A stretch of DNA of 64,000 bases from Patagioenas fasciata (Eukaryota > Chordata > Aves > Columbiformes > Columbidae), in assembly GCF_037038585.1 (NCBI RefSeq), contig NC_092526.1, positions 35,663,501 to 35,727,500 on the forward strand, written 5' to 3'. Position 1 is the first letter of the stretch. Each line of letters begins with the position of its first letter. Shown here piece after piece: positions 23,301 to 36,500 of this stretch. Under the pieces are notes generated by a model that saw nothing but the letters and a program-made list of their open reading frames with translations, searched no databases and was not told the DNA's origin. Both the position numbers and the translations under genes were made by a program.

Positions 23301-26300
23301 GGGTGTGCATATCTCTGGACCTGAGCAGGAACCCATCTTGTGGCCTTCCGACAGTATTATCGATGAAACAAGGCATTAACAAGACATTAGTCTGCAATGC
23401 TGTGCTCTTCTCTGCCTCTCTGACTCCACCACAGACCCAACTGGCTCCATAACCACTAGAGGGGGGTGGAAGGTAACTAGTTGAGAAGATTATTTGCTCC
23501 TGTTGTGTCCTCCCGGAAAACATGGACATGGGTGGGTTGAGGACCTCTAAAGTTCTGGGCAGGGTATGGACACCCACTGTGCTCCAAGTACACAGCACCC
23601 ACCTGAGGAGGTTTTTGCCCCTCATCCACAGCACTAGCACGCTGCTGAAGCAGCCTTCAAAATGGAGGAACCGCATGGGATGTCAAACTTTTTCTCCAGC
23701 ACCTTGGGGTTCTCCTGTTGAGGAGGGAAAATTAACCAAACCACAGGCTGGACAGCCACAGAAACAGCTATGAAATGCAAAGATGGAACAGTGCAGACAG
23801 CGTGAGAAGGCGTTAAAGGCAACCTAATTCAAAATGTATGTGATCACGCAAGCCTCGGTCCCCTTCCAGAGAGGCTACAACAGCCTGCAAGCAGGTGATC
23901 CTGCACAGCAAGCCCAGGGCAGTCATCTCATGGAGGTAAGAATCAAGCTGCTCTGCAAGATTTGTGTTTTCTGGAAGGCCACGGAGGTGGAGCAACCTCT
24001 GGATGGGAGGAAACACTGCTTTGGGCAAGAGGAACCCACCACAGCCCCAGGAGAGGATGAAACTGCAGGTCTTCTCTGGGTTCCCTCCACCCATACTCCC
24101 CCTAAGTGAAGAAAATACCAGCGATTTTGCCTGGCTACCTGTGAAATAAACCATTTTTCTGTTGGAAAAAAAATGGAGTTTTATCAAAACAGGAGTTAGA
24201 TAACATCCATTTGGCAGAGTTTTCCACTGGGACATGTCACAGGAGTTGTGATTCTGAGTTCCCCACCTCCTCCTTGCTTTCTGACTCACGCCACAGGAGA
24301 TGCAGGGCACCAAGGAGCGGGTGGCCCAAGTCCCTGCTAACAATCTCATTGCCTATTGGGATGCTTTATCTATGCATAACCCAGCATATACTGCCCGCAG
24401 TGATACAGGCAGGCATGCACATACTGCATTGTATCAGTTGTCACAGAGCTGACGAAAGATCAAAACCACCTGAAGCTGACAACGCTTTGCTGTTTATCAT
24501 GTAGAGTTCCTAGAGCCTCTGCTGCCTGGGCCCTATAAGCAATATCATCCTATAAACACCACCATCCTATAACCATCCTGCATTTCACTGACTTGAGTCC
24601 CCAGCTTACAATGAAGCAACTATTAATAAACTGTGATATTAAGATAAAAAATATTCAAATACAGAAATGTGGTGGGGAGGGAGAGTTGTCCAATTAACAT
24701 GGTATTTCTATGGCATCAGGAAATGTCAGGAGGTCTCCCAGGAGCTGCCCCTACACCACAGCCACAGCAAAATATGCACTATTTGGAGGAAGGGGCAATG
24801 TGGTGAGACTCATTTTCACTATATTTTTGCACGAAAAGAGCTTTTGCTTCAGGATGCTGCTTCCCAGCAAGCGCTGTGCTTGTATGTCCCTGTCCCTGAT
24901 GCTCTCCCTCAGCATGCTCTCCTTGCTAACACAGCCTGTGAGGAACCGCTGGCAGCCCCCCCTGGAAAGGCAGCCACAAAAAAAGCAGGATTTCATGCTT
25001 GGCTTTTACACACAAGCCCTGCCATGCTCCTCTGCTTTACAAGCCCCCTACAGAGGAAAGCTTTTATCAACAGCTGTGTCAGGAAGCAGAGAGCTCTGCA
25101 GCGGGTTGCTTGGCTTTGTCACTAGCAAAGGGGTCAATATTTTGCTCATGTGGATGCATCCTCCCCAGGTCATGGAAGCATACACCCTATAGCGCAATTC
25201 AGCAGGCTCTGAAGAGGTCCAGCTTGGTTATGGTAGCTCAAAGCATCACCTCCATGGATTGCTGTATTTATTACTCCCCCACACCCCTCCTCCCACCCCC
25301 CCAAAAAAATTACTCCACAGATCTTCTCAAGGTGATCGTCTGGGGCTCTGGTCTAATCAGAGCTTCCCCCTTTTATCTCTCCCCGATCTGTCCAAGCAGC
25401 TCTGGAGTCCGTCAGCCCCGTGATATCATACCTTGGCACAGCCTCTGCCTGTTTGCTTTTTGCCAGGATGAATCCTGTAAACATTCGCAAGAAATCACAG
25501 CAGGCCCTGGGGAGAGCATTTTCTTTTCCTCCTCCCCTCCCGAGAAACGGCCCATCCTTCATGGTTTGCACGGGATGCCGGGGAGGGAGAGGAAGAAGCT
25601 GAGGCTGAAAAAGCAGGAGGAAGGTTGGGGATAGGGGACTGTGCCACGGTTTTTCCTGGAACGATGGAGCGGAGAGGACGACCTTGATAACTATGGAAAA
25701 TAAACAACCCCGGGGAAGAAGGAGCCAGCTGAGTCCTCTGCCAGCCACTTGGGTTTTTTTTTAATCTTTTATTTTGCTCTGGTTTTTGACGCATGTGTTG
25801 AAAAGGCTTTTCCTTGATGTGTCAGAAGTACCACAAAGCATGGGGCAGCCAACACCCAGCTGGGACCGACCCTAACCTGGCAGCCTTGGTCAGGTTTCTT
25901 AAGCAAATGAAGCTTCTGGGATTATGAGGCATGTATCTGTCTGGTTATTTCCTTTCCCCTGCCCTCCAGATAACTTCTGAGCCCATTCCTTGTATGCAGA
26001 CTAACCTAAATGAGAGCAGTAACGTCAGAAAGATTAAATTCCTGAAAGTTACTTGAAAATGGCAGACGAATGGGCAGCAGCCTTTGGGCACGAGGAGCTG
26101 AGCCCAACCCAGCTTACCCCACCATGGCAAAAGCCACCTGATGAGCAAACTGGGGCCCACCAAGGGCTTGTGGGATGCTTGGGACAACGTGGCAGTGGTA
26201 CCCCCTGCTCTACTCATCCCAGTCGCACTGATGCTGCTGTGTGATGCCACACCATGAATGTCACACCATGCATGCATATCGGGGAACTGTGGCCTGATGC

Positions 26301-26793
26301 CAGCGCAAATGTTGGTCCACATGACACACCAGGAGCATGTAGCAGCACTGGGACATTACTCAGCTCAAGTCTCCTGTCGCTGGAGAGATCCCAGGGTTAC
26401 CTACAGGACAGTTGTTTTGAGCTGCTGTCCCTCCCAAGCCTTGCATGCAACCATCTTGGAAGAGAAAGACGAAAAAAATTAAGAAAAAAAAAATCAAACC
26501 TCTAAGCACCATAAAGATTTTATTACAAACAAACCTCTGAGAGGACTTTGGGAGCTGGAACAATTAACATTCCTTAACGAATTAGGTGGAGGTGGAACAG
26601 GAGCTGGGGGAGGGGAGATGCAACACCCTCCTGCAGGTCCCACCTTCCCACCTAATCCCCTCATTGCCATCTGGCAGATTTACTGGCCCCAGTTACATTG
26701 CTCCCACTGATATAATGAGGAATTGCAGGCTGTGCTATATTTCCTCACGAATTTCGCTTCCCTGCCAGAAAAGTTCAGAGCTGGGTCAGACTT

Positions 26794-26846
26794 TTATATG
26801 TATTTATGTATATTTTATATATATATATAAATACATGTATATATTT
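26794..26846. repeat. imperfect (TA)n / TATTTATG repeat
   Basis: TA-rich stretch with a central uninterrupted run and TATGTAT-like variants on both sides. Confidence 0.85.
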
Positions 26847-29800
26847 TTCTTCTTTCCAGGTGATTTCCACCTTTCCCCATCTAAAGACCAATTCATCCTC
26901 ATCTTCCCTACTCCTCAGGTTTTTGACTGTTTGCCTGGATTGAGTTAAGGAAAATAACCAAAGGGCCAAACCCCACTCCCATCCCTTCCAGGGTGGGATG
27001 CTCTGCAGTGCTGCTTTCCATGAGGGCTATGGCAGACATGCCATGGGACCGCTGGCCCTGGTGGCAGCCTCCCCTCACCCCGCTTCCAGCCAGGGAACAC
27101 TAATTCAATCAAGCTCAGCCCCAGTTTAACAGGCTGAAAAGGAGAGGCGGGTGGTTTGGACTTCAAACGGTCTTGTCCCTCCTCCCCCACCACAGCCATG
27201 GCCAGTCGTCACAGGGTCATGATCAGAAGGAGATGTGTGCCAGCATCCTAAATCACTGGCCTCCAAGTTTCTGGCGTGCTGATTTATCCCATGTCTATGT
27301 CCCACATCCTAGCTCAAGGCAGGATGCTGAGAAACACAGATGGGAGATTTACAGGGGTGCCCATCACCACATACCTGTATACCTGTCTCCATGCCCAGGG
27401 ATGGGTCAGCATTGGTACCGCAGAAGGGACGGCCAACAGCCTCCATGCCAGGGGCTGGCAGCAACAGGGACCTTGGAGAAATGAAACTGCAGCAGAAAAA
27501 CAAAAAGTCATTTGCTCTGCACCAGCTCTGGGCTTGCTCCCCACCACCTGTGCTCAGAGCTGTGCGTGCTTCTTCTAGGAGGAGAGTGGGACAAATGAGT
27601 TTTTCTCTCTCCACTGGGATTATGAGGTGGGAACACAGGGAGAGGGAGGTCCTGAAGGATACAGCTGCCCTGGGCAGGCAACAAGCACAAGTATCCCTGG
27701 GTACAAAGTGACCAAATGCCTTCGGGGAGCTGTGTGGTGGTGCACAACCTGAGTTGTTGCAACGGTGCTCCTTCATCTTGGGCTCAGACACATAGCTTTG
27801 CATCCCGATTTCATCCATGTCATAGGAGAAAGGCAAACCCAAACAGGTGGAAATCATTTCTTCCCTTCAACCCACATCTGCACCGTGCATCCCTCTCAGC
27901 TCCGCTGCATCCACCTCAAACCTTCCACCCTTTGCAAGCACATTCCTGTGGAGCTGCAATTCTTTTTGGAGAAACACTCTTCAGGCTAGGAGTTCAGAAG
28001 ATAACCACGTTCCATGGATTAAAATTCACCTGAACAATGGAGCTGCTTTATTGAGAAGGCACCAGGCTGCTAAGCCCAGCACCAGGTGTCTAGGGATGGT
28101 CTCAGCTTCGTTGTTCCCATCCCTCCGGCTCAGAGTGTGGCTATGACCAAGCTGTCCTGCTGCAGTAAGAGGTGACCAAGCCCATTCTTCTGGAACAAGA
28201 AGCCCTAAAATGAGTTTCTAGCTGAATTTTGTAATGAATAAAGGATCCTAGCACTGTCACTTCTGAAGGGCTCTCTTTTCACATTTAACCAAGAGGTCTG
28301 GCAGGAGCCCAGTGGCACAGGCACTGCTCCTGCTGCCTAAAGGCTTTTGTAGAATGCTAATTCTGATCACAGCCTGTAGAGGGACATATCGCACCTTCTC
28401 CCCCCCAGTTAAGGGTTTGCTGGGTCTTTTGTGTAGATCATCCTATTTTACAGCCACAAATTGCTGTTCTGTGAGCAAGGCAGTCAAATCATTAGAGAAA
28501 GTGAACCCCATGTGAACACAGGCAGAAACATGTAACCTGGGCATCCCAGGCTCCCACCCTACTCCAGGGTGAAGGGGGGTCTAGATGGCCCCACATATTT
28601 CTGTTTCATATGACCCAGTGGCTCACAGAAAATTTCAGATATAATACTCATGAATTTCCTCTCTCCCTGCTTGGAATTATCCCTACCTGTCTACCAGAGG
28701 GATGCACAATTTACCCACAGGACATTAGCATTGGATAGCTCGTTTGTCCATTCGACTGGACACAAATAGGCTTTTGAACCTGAATTTTGGCAGTTTTCCC
28801 CCTTTAGCTCTCCAAGAAAAGCAAGGCTGGCATCACTGCCACATGGCAGTGGTTTCATAAGGCACTGATTTCTCATTACTAGTGTTAGAGGAACCCTTTC
28901 TTGCTGGTATTTTCCAATCCTGTCTGCTAACTCTTTCCTATCAGTGTTAAAGAAGAGGTGATTTTGAGATGAATCTTTGTGTCGTTTCCTGTGCCAGGGA
29001 GATGACTTGCTTTTCTTGCTTGCAGCTGGGAGACCTGATGGAGCCACTCTGGAGGGACACCCTCACCCAAGACATATAACCACCACCAGAATCCCTGTTC
29101 CCCAGCTGAGACAACGTGGCTGGATGATGCCTGTGTCCTGCTCCTTGAGATACCCCAAACAGCATGACTCCCCCTGCCAGTCCAAACTGGGAGGAAAAAC
29201 CTCATCCCATCACCAGTTCAACCTTGATTGCATGACCAAGCCACACCACACTGGAGATTTTCAGCATCTCATGGAGAAGCAGCACATCCCCAGTCCTGGG
29301 CTTTGGTGTCCCTGGAAAACCCTCAGGAGGTGATGAAAGTTGCCTGTCATGGCTCTCACAACGTAGGGGACAGGCAGGAAAGCTGAGGCACGGGACAGGG
29401 ACGTGTCCTCTCAGCATCAGGAGGGGTAACCAGAGCTCAGCGTTCCTGGCTGATCCCCTGACACAGGCCGTGCTGTCCCATATATTCGTGAACATGTTCT
29501 CCACTGCGGAAACATGGATCACACCCTTTAGGAGGGGAGGGAGAGGACTTGCTGTACTCGAGGCACTCCAGATCCCTCATGAGAGGGGCCGTCAGACTTT
29601 AAAGACGCACATGTTAAATACAAGGCTGTTACCCTGAAAGAGCTGCCAGAGCCTTTGCCTCTCCAAACACCATCCAAGAACAAGTCACAGTCCTCCTCAC
29701 AAGAGGCGGGCTCCAAGCTGCCCTTTTCCCACAATTTCAGAGTTTTACGGTCAGCATTCCTCGTTTTCCATGTCATTAGTCTACACAGGCCCCAGATCCA

Positions 29801-30074
29801 AGAAGGCTGGAAGCCAAATCCTGCCAGACAGGTTCCAAGTGAAATCCAAGTTGTCTGGAAAGGAAGAAAATTCAACCAAAAAAATTCAAAAATGATGTGA
29901 ACTGCCCGCTGGCTCTCACCAACCACCCGGCAGGGCAAGTGTGAGGCTGCTCAAGCCAACAGATGGTTTTGGTGGCAGGCAATGTGCCTTTTCCCATTCC
30001 ACTTGACTTTTCCAGCAAGCGGCCAAGATATAAAATGTTCGTTTCAGCTGACGTCTTTAATTTTGCCCAAGGAA

Positions 30075-30197
30075 AAAGACAAAACAAAACACACACAAAA
30101 AAACCCCAAACAACAAAAACCAAACCAAACAGCAGCAACCAAAAAAACAACCAACCAATCAACAAAAAACCCCAAAACAAACCAAACAACCCAAACT
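30075..30197. repeat. A/C-rich low-complexity tract
   Basis: About 120 bases of irregular CAAA, CCAAA and CCCCAAA units on the plus strand with almost no G or T, a few hundred bases before the first CR1 fragment. Composition closely matches the tract at 3941-4052. Confidence 0.85.
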
Positions 30198-30539
30198 AGG
30201 TATATTATTTTTAAGTTTCGCAAGAAAGATTTTCTTGCGTTGGGAGCAGCCGTTAAGCACTGTCAGCAATGCATTTTTCTCAGTATTTTTGCAGTGATGT
30301 TTAATTTCCTCTGGCGTTTGTTTGAGCTGCTCTGCCATGAAACTCCATTCCACAAGGTCCCAAAGCTGAGGATGAGACAGGCAAAAATTCTTTCAGACAG
30401 GGCAAGGGAAAAGAAGAAACCTGTCCAGTGGTGGGACAAGGGAGAAGGGGGAAGCACAAAAACTCTCTCAAGTGGACTTTTCCAGAGATGTCCTACTGCC
30501 TTCCACACCATCCCTCTCCCCAGCTTCTGCAGGTTGCCC

Positions 30540-30765
30540 ATAGAATCATTTTGATTTTAACAGACCCTTAAGATCACCAGTCCAACCATAACCTAACTCT
30601 GGCACTAAACCATGTGCTTAAGAACCTCGTCTATGCACCTTTTAGACACCTCCAGGGATGGTGACTCCACCACTTCCCTGGGCAGCCTGTTCCAGTTCTT
30701 GAGAACCCTTTCCATGAAGAAGTTTTTCCTAATATCCAATCTAAACTTCCCCTGGCACAAGTCCC
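30540..30765 (-). mobile_element. CR1 LINE 3' fragment, minus-strand sense
   Basis: Read on the minus strand this is the 3' end of a CR1 non-LTR retroposon. The plus strand starts with TAGAATCA, the reverse complement of the CR1 octamer tail, then continues with the familiar segments CCAGGGATGGTGACTCCACC, CTGGGCAGCCTGTTCCAGT and TTTTTCCTAATATCCAATCT in reverse sense. A minus-strand frame here (within 30605-30814) contains the decayed peptide segments RLDIRKNFF and [16 protein letters not shown], typical of this 3' region. It is 5' truncated, as most avian CR1 copies are; the upstream end is approximate. Confidence 0.88.
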
Positions 30766-32861
30766 TGCTCCAGAGCATGAGGCTCACCGCTGCAGCAATA
30801 ATATTGATCTTCACTGTTCCTGCAAGCTGCAGGTGACTCGCAGCTTGCCTTATTTTTTTTCGCCATTACTCTAAATCTGAGACTTTAGGCAGGAGGCCTG
30901 TTATTGGGAAGTCATTTGCTCCCAGGCATGTCTTTCCCATATCTCCATGCCGGTGGGGTGGCCCTTGGGGTTTTAGCGTGGGCTTTGCTCAACTTCCCCC
31001 CAGACTACTCAGCATATGCCAACAGTGCTTTGACAACCCAACTGGCAGCGCTGGGTGAGGGCTGTGCAAGCTGCCCTGCCAATGAACCCAGGGAAAAAGT
31101 TACATCCAACCCCAAGACAAAAATCAAGCCGCCGTGTTTTTTGACTACGGGGAGGTTGGGAGCTGCGGAGTTGCGTGTTTGCAATGTTACTTTCCTCCCT
31201 CCAGAAACAAATGCCAGCATGGTTTAACTAGGGGAGCTTTGTGGCGCTGCACCAGGAATAAATTGCTAAACAGACCAGCAGCACCGTCGCCTTGAGCCGA
31301 GATCCTGAGGAGCAAGGGCTCTGACAGCCCGTGGCGTGATCCGTCACGCCGCCGCGCCAGCTCTCTCGCTGAGCAAATCCGAGATGCGATTCAGAGAAGC
31401 CCTAATGGAATCTGCAGATACTTTACTGCTCTGGTTGGACTGCTCTTCCTTCCTGCCCCCCCCCACATCCAAACCTCTTCAAAACAGAGCTTGGGAGCAG
31501 CCTGTGATACTTAAGTCCTTAAGTCCTGCCTTTCTCGACTCACAAAGGGAACCAAAAGGAATTGTTTTGAAATAACAGTGCAAATCAAATTACCCGTCGC
31601 AGATAAGGGGGAGAGAGGTCAAATATGAAAAGGCTTTAGATGAAAGAAGAATTAGCCTGCAACCCACAAGGAATAACTCAATTCAAGTCTCATTTTCAGC
31701 ACCCCCAGAATCTGGCGCAACAGAGGTCCCTAATGCAGCCCAACAGATAAACCTGGCCAAGACAATTTGTTACAGCACCGAACACAGAGTCATTTCACCA
31801 ACCACATGCTACGCATCAAGCGTCCCCTAAAACGCAAAAAGTATATCAACGTATTAGAAGCCATCATCAATCAGCCCAGAGGAAACCAAACAGCCCTGCT
31901 CAGGTTCCAGCCCGAGCTATGGGAAGCCACTCCGTGGTTGGAGTTTGAAGATATTCGGCAGCCCCTGTGCGCACCTCCTCATCCTCCTCCCAAGCTGCAT
32001 CCCTTGGAGCTGGGGTTGACGACCTGGCTGCCCCAGCCTGCAGACATCCCCAAGGCACCCAGACCAAAAATGAGCTGGAGGGAGGCTCTGCAGGTCCTCT
32101 CCTCTTGGCTGCACCAGCGTTCGCCCAGTGCTCCCCAGACTTGGCAGGGTTATTGATGGGCTTGGGACCGCCTGGGGCTCCCGGCAGAGCTTTTCCACTG
32201 TCTCAGCTTCAACTTTCCTCCCTTTCACAGAAAAAGTTCTCTCCATCTTTTCCTAAAGACATATTTTATCCCCTTTAGTTGCAATCTTCCTTCTCCCAGA
32301 GCGCCGCAGAAAACAATCTGAGACCAGACTAATGCAGCCCTACCAAGGTTGGGCTTGGCTTGGGGGCCAGGCGGAGACCCTCATCAGAGCCGAGACCCAC
32401 CTCCTGGATAAATAGGCTCCAGAAATTCCTGTCGCTCACCACTGAATGAACCCAGCCGGCTAAAAGGCGGTTGCTAAGCTTGTGCTGGCTGTATTATTCA
32501 TGGGGATTGGGGAGGATTTCAGAAATTGCTCTATGCAGTGGGGAAGGAGGGATTTTTTTTTTGCTCTTTTCTTCTCCTTCAAACTAACACACGTAATTGA
32601 AGAGTGAAATTCTGAAAGCTTTCTCAACGACTCCGGGTGTTTAATCTCCTTTAAAGCACAGGAATTGCTCCCCATTCCCTTTCTAATTTAATGGGAAACA
32701 GGCCCTCTGAAACTGTTGATCGCTTGATAATTTTGCCTTGATGGAGCACAAACACGAATGCACGATGCTGTCTGTAGATGCATCCCCAGCTCCTTCCAAA
32801 TACAGTAAAAACTCTTTTCTGTTTGTGTTTTTGTTAAACGCATTGAAATTGCAGATTCCAA
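30766..32861. other. intergenic between the two CR1 fragments, no gene recognised
   Basis: No coding or RNA gene recognised. A CpG-rich patch around 31270-31390 contains a small perfect inverted repeat at 31333-31350. A C-run lies near 31457-31465. Frames of up to 129 codons (31767-32156, plus) have no recognisable content. Confidence 0.65.
31333..31350. repeat. small perfect inverted repeat, 7-bp arms
   Basis: GGCGTGA and TCACGCC flank a 4-base centre (TCCG) inside a CpG-rich patch. It may be chance, given the local composition. Confidence 0.75.
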
Positions 32862-33510
32862 ACCTGGTGGACAGCAGGATGACCATGAGCCTGCACTGGG
32901 CCCTTGTGGCCAGGAAGGCCAATGGTACCTGGAATGGGTTAGAAGGGGGGTGGTTGGTAGGTCAGAGAGGTTCTCCTGCCCCTCTACTCTGCCCTGGTGA
33001 GGCCACACCTGGAATATTGTGTCCAGCTCTGGGCCCCTCAGTTCCAGAAGGACAGGGAACTGCTGGAGAGAGTCCAGTGCAGAGCAATGGAGATGATGGA
33101 GTGGAGCATCTCCTGTGTGAGGAAAGGCTGAGGGAGCTGGGGCTCTGGAGTTTGGAGGAGACTGAGGGGTGACCTTATTCATGTTTACAGATATATAAAG
33201 GATGAGTGTCAGGAGGATGAAGCCAGGCTCTTCTTGGTGAAAATTAATGGAAAGACAAGGGGTAATGAGTTCAAACTGGAACACAAGAGATTCCACTTAA
33301 ATTTGAGAAGAAACTTCTTCCCAGTGAGGGTGCCAGATCCTGGAACAGGCTGCCCATGGGGGTTGTGGAGTCTCCTTCTCTGCAGACATTCAAACCCGCC
33401 TGGACACCTTCCTGTGGAACCTCATCTGGGTGTTCCTGCTCCGGCAGGGGGATTGCACTGGATGAGCTTTCCAGGTCCCTTCCAATCCCTGACATTCTGT
33501 GATTCTATGA
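32862..33510 (+). mobile_element. CR1 LINE 3' fragment, plus-strand sense
   Basis: About 650 bases of CR1 3' sequence in plus sense. Landmarks in order: CTTGTGGCCAGGAAGGCCAA, CTCTACTCTGCCCTGGTGAG, GACAGGGAACTGCTGGAGAG, GAGGAAAGGCTGAGGGAGCT, CTTCTTCCCAGTGAGGGTG, GGTCCCTTCCAAT, and the tail ATTCTGTGATTCTATGA ending at 33510. These correspond to the end of ORF2 and the 3' UTR of avian CR1. The frames are broken, so it is a dead, 5'-truncated copy, opposite in orientation to the fragment at 30540. The start is approximate. Confidence 0.93.
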
Positions 33511-36500
33511 ACAGGTGCCCTCAGCCAAGACCAGGATCTCTCTGTGGGCAGCCCTGCTCCTCCCCATACTCAGCCTCCTCTCCCTGTTTCATCTGCAGCC
33601 CCATCTGCTTCCAGCGGAGCACTGGGTGGCTGCAGCTGTTGCCCTGTCACATTGGGCTGGGGATGCACAGGATGCTCCAGGACAGGCTCCCCACGCAGGT
33701 GGCCATGACGGAGAGTAGACCCCTGCCATTCCCATCACCCTGAACAAAACCCTACGTCTCTCCCAGAGAGGTTCATAGTCCCTTTCTGAGCTCAGAAAGT
33801 AAAGCACGTGATGGCAGTATGCTGCAGCCTGGTGTTAGGTGACCCCCAGGGATAATACCTGCCCACCACGTGGCAGTCCCGCTCCTGGACCGCTGCTGCT
33901 GTGGCTCCTGTGCCACCCTCAAGCTGGTCCCAGAGGGGAAGCTGCTCTCAGGTCTGCAGCTGTGGAGAGTTTGAGGGTCTCCTGGCCAAGCACCGGTTGC
34001 TTCTACGGTAGCCCCAGGTTTTCTGAGCACTCTCAGGTTTGGATAGTGCAAGAGGATGGACACAAAGTTCAAGAATCAAATCCAAGCCCTGTGCAATCAC
34101 CTCCCAGGTGGCTTCCCAGATTTCCACGTCCTTATAATCACACAGAAATCCCATGGTCCAACCCGATGAGCGACCCCCAGTAAACAGAGAGATGATCCCT
34201 TTTTCTCAGAGCCTGTAATTAGTTCTCCTAGATTTGCTTTGTCCCCACTGAAGCCTTTCATTAGCACAGCCTGTGAGACACTACTTGCATAGCTCTGAAA
34301 TATAAATATACTCACAATCCTCAGCAGGAACTGTTTTTGCTAATTTATGCTGACATAAAAAAGTCAGACTGTGACTTCCCTACAACCTATAGAGTTGTTG
34401 GGGATTTTTTTATCACTTTCACAATTATTAAAATATATTCTCTGTTATTCTGCAAACAGCACTGCACAGCTGGGCTGAACAGCCCTGGTTTTCATGCACC
34501 TCCAGAGCAGCTTTCTGTTCAGGGGTAGCTCGCCATCGCTTTCTTCAGCTTTTCCTTCCTCCTCCTGCTTTGCAATGCCCTTTAGCCAAGCCTTTGCAGC
34601 TTGACCGCTCCCAGCCCTTTCACTTATTAACTTGCCTTTATCTCCAGCCATGAGTTTTCTCACTTTTGCCCTTCCACTTCTCTCCCATCCTGCTGCTGGG
34701 GAGCAAGCGAGCGGCTGGGTATGGGCTTTGCTGCCAGGAAAAGTCAACCCATCGCAATACATTTTAACATCTGAAGGTCCCTGGATGGGGGACTGGCTGT
34801 ACTGCCTGCCTAACCTGCCCTCACCAGGCACATCTAGGACTCACATCAGGTTCTTCTCATTTTCATTGAGACCTGCAGACACCAGTACATCCCAGAGTGC
34901 AGTTTCAGCAGCACTTTCAATCTTTGGGGCTCCCTTGGAGAATTCCCAGTGTTATTGACTATCTTTATATATCTATTGCCCATCGCTGAACAAATCGACC
35001 GACGCTTGTTTGCAGCCATGGTCTGTAAGGCATTTATTTTCACTTTGATCATACCTCTGTTCTCCCAGCATCAGGCATTTTCACTGAAACACATTCATTT
35101 TTACAGCCAAACCCCACGGCAAACTTTGAGGTCAATTGCTGTTTCATTTATACACAAAATGGCTCCATCCCATTGCTCTGTGTCCACACCACATACTCAT
35201 CTGGCCAGCACCAGTTTTTCCAGAGTCTCTAAACTGACTTTCTGCACACTGTCTGCATTTATTCCACCTGGGAGCAAACACTTGATGACATTTAAAAGTC
35301 TTTGTCTCTTGATATAGTTACTGTGGGATCTCTGGGTGTTCTCCTTCAACACTTCTGTTCCTACTGCCCTTTCTTTTAGCTTTTAGGATCACAGCTGAAT
35401 CTGCCAGTTTGAGAGCAGACTGATCAATGCCAATCAATATATTGATTATTTCTTGTTTTAAATTCTTTTCATATGTGATGTTTCTTTGGAGTTGGATTTG
35501 CTGTTGACAGATCTTATCTGGGTCACTACCATCTGTTTCAGCCACACTCAAGCAGAAAGCTCTTAAATTCCCAAACATGATCGTGCTATTGCACCCTTCC
35601 ATCAAGTATCACAGCATTTTGCTCTGGGGGAAATGGTGTGAAACATCTTCCAGCCTCTCCTCACCAGGACCTTCAGCTCACATCCCAGTCCCCTCCTTGC
35701 AACATCCCACAGCGCCCAGTCCAGTCTCCTTGCTGCGAAAGAACCAGCATCTCTGAGGCTTTTAGCACATATGCTGTTTTCTCCAGCAATCTTTATCACC
35801 AAATCTGTGTTTTCCCCAAAGCCATTACTACTTAATGCCAAGTGCATTTCAGTTCCCACTTACTGAGTTTCACTAATAATTCTTCTTCACTTAGCAACAG
35901 TTGGTCTTGCAGCAGAAAGCCCTAAGCTGAACTTTACCTGGAGAAAAGCATCCAAGACTCTTGGCAAAGGACCACAAGAGAGAAAATGGCTTTTGGAACC
36001 AGCCCCATGGTGCAGCCCCTCGGGAGCCCTGCAGCTCGCCCACAGGGATCTCTCTCCAGGGCAGCTTTGCATATCACACCAACATTTCTCCATGTAAGAC
36101 CCAGGCAGGAGGAGCAAATTCCCAACTCCCTCAGTGATCTTCAGAGCAGCCCGTAAGAGATCAACCATGCACCAGCCTTAGGAGAGAGTTTCCACTCAGC
36201 ATAGGTCCAAATCCCATCATAAAAGCAGCATGTTTTGCTGGCACAGGCTGAACTCCTGCCCCCTGTATGCTCAGGCTGTATATTTAATACCAGACCCCAC
36301 TCTTTCCCCTGCAGCGCTCCCAGTGCTGCAGAGACATTTGTTTAAAGCACAAAGACTTGACTTGTTGCCCAGAGTGAGAAACAGACTCTTTCTCCTTTAA
36401 AAAAATAAAATCCAAAAAAAAAAAAAAAGAAAAAAAGGAAAAAAAACACTATAACCTTGGAAGAGCCTCGGGAGGGGTGTTGAGCAGCACCCACCCCAGT

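Larger units (their letters stand above)
20301..30539. other. intergenic, no gene recognised
   Basis: No frame shows a recognisable protein. Contents seen: AT microsatellites at 20343-20371 and 26794-26846, several A-runs (for example near 21868 and 22098), a short CA run near 22783, CpG-poor mixed sequence, and an A/C-rich tract at 30075-30197. Frames of 178 codons (23813-24349, minus), 211 codons (24999-25634, plus) and 182 codons (27309-27857, minus) overlap others on the opposite strand and have no domain I recognise. Confidence 0.7.

Noticed and set aside
24999-25634. 211-codon plus-strand frame
   Set aside because: Low-complexity Ser/Pro/Lys-rich product, overlapped by minus-strand frames; nothing identifiable.
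27309-27857. 182-codon minus-strand frame with many cysteines
   Set aside because: Cysteines are not in a repeated or paired pattern, no domain recognised, and plus-strand frames of similar length overlap it.
32738-33743. Frames of 144 to 202 codons around 33 kb
   Set aside because: They run through the CR1 3' fragment at 32862-33510 and are remnants or shadows of that element.
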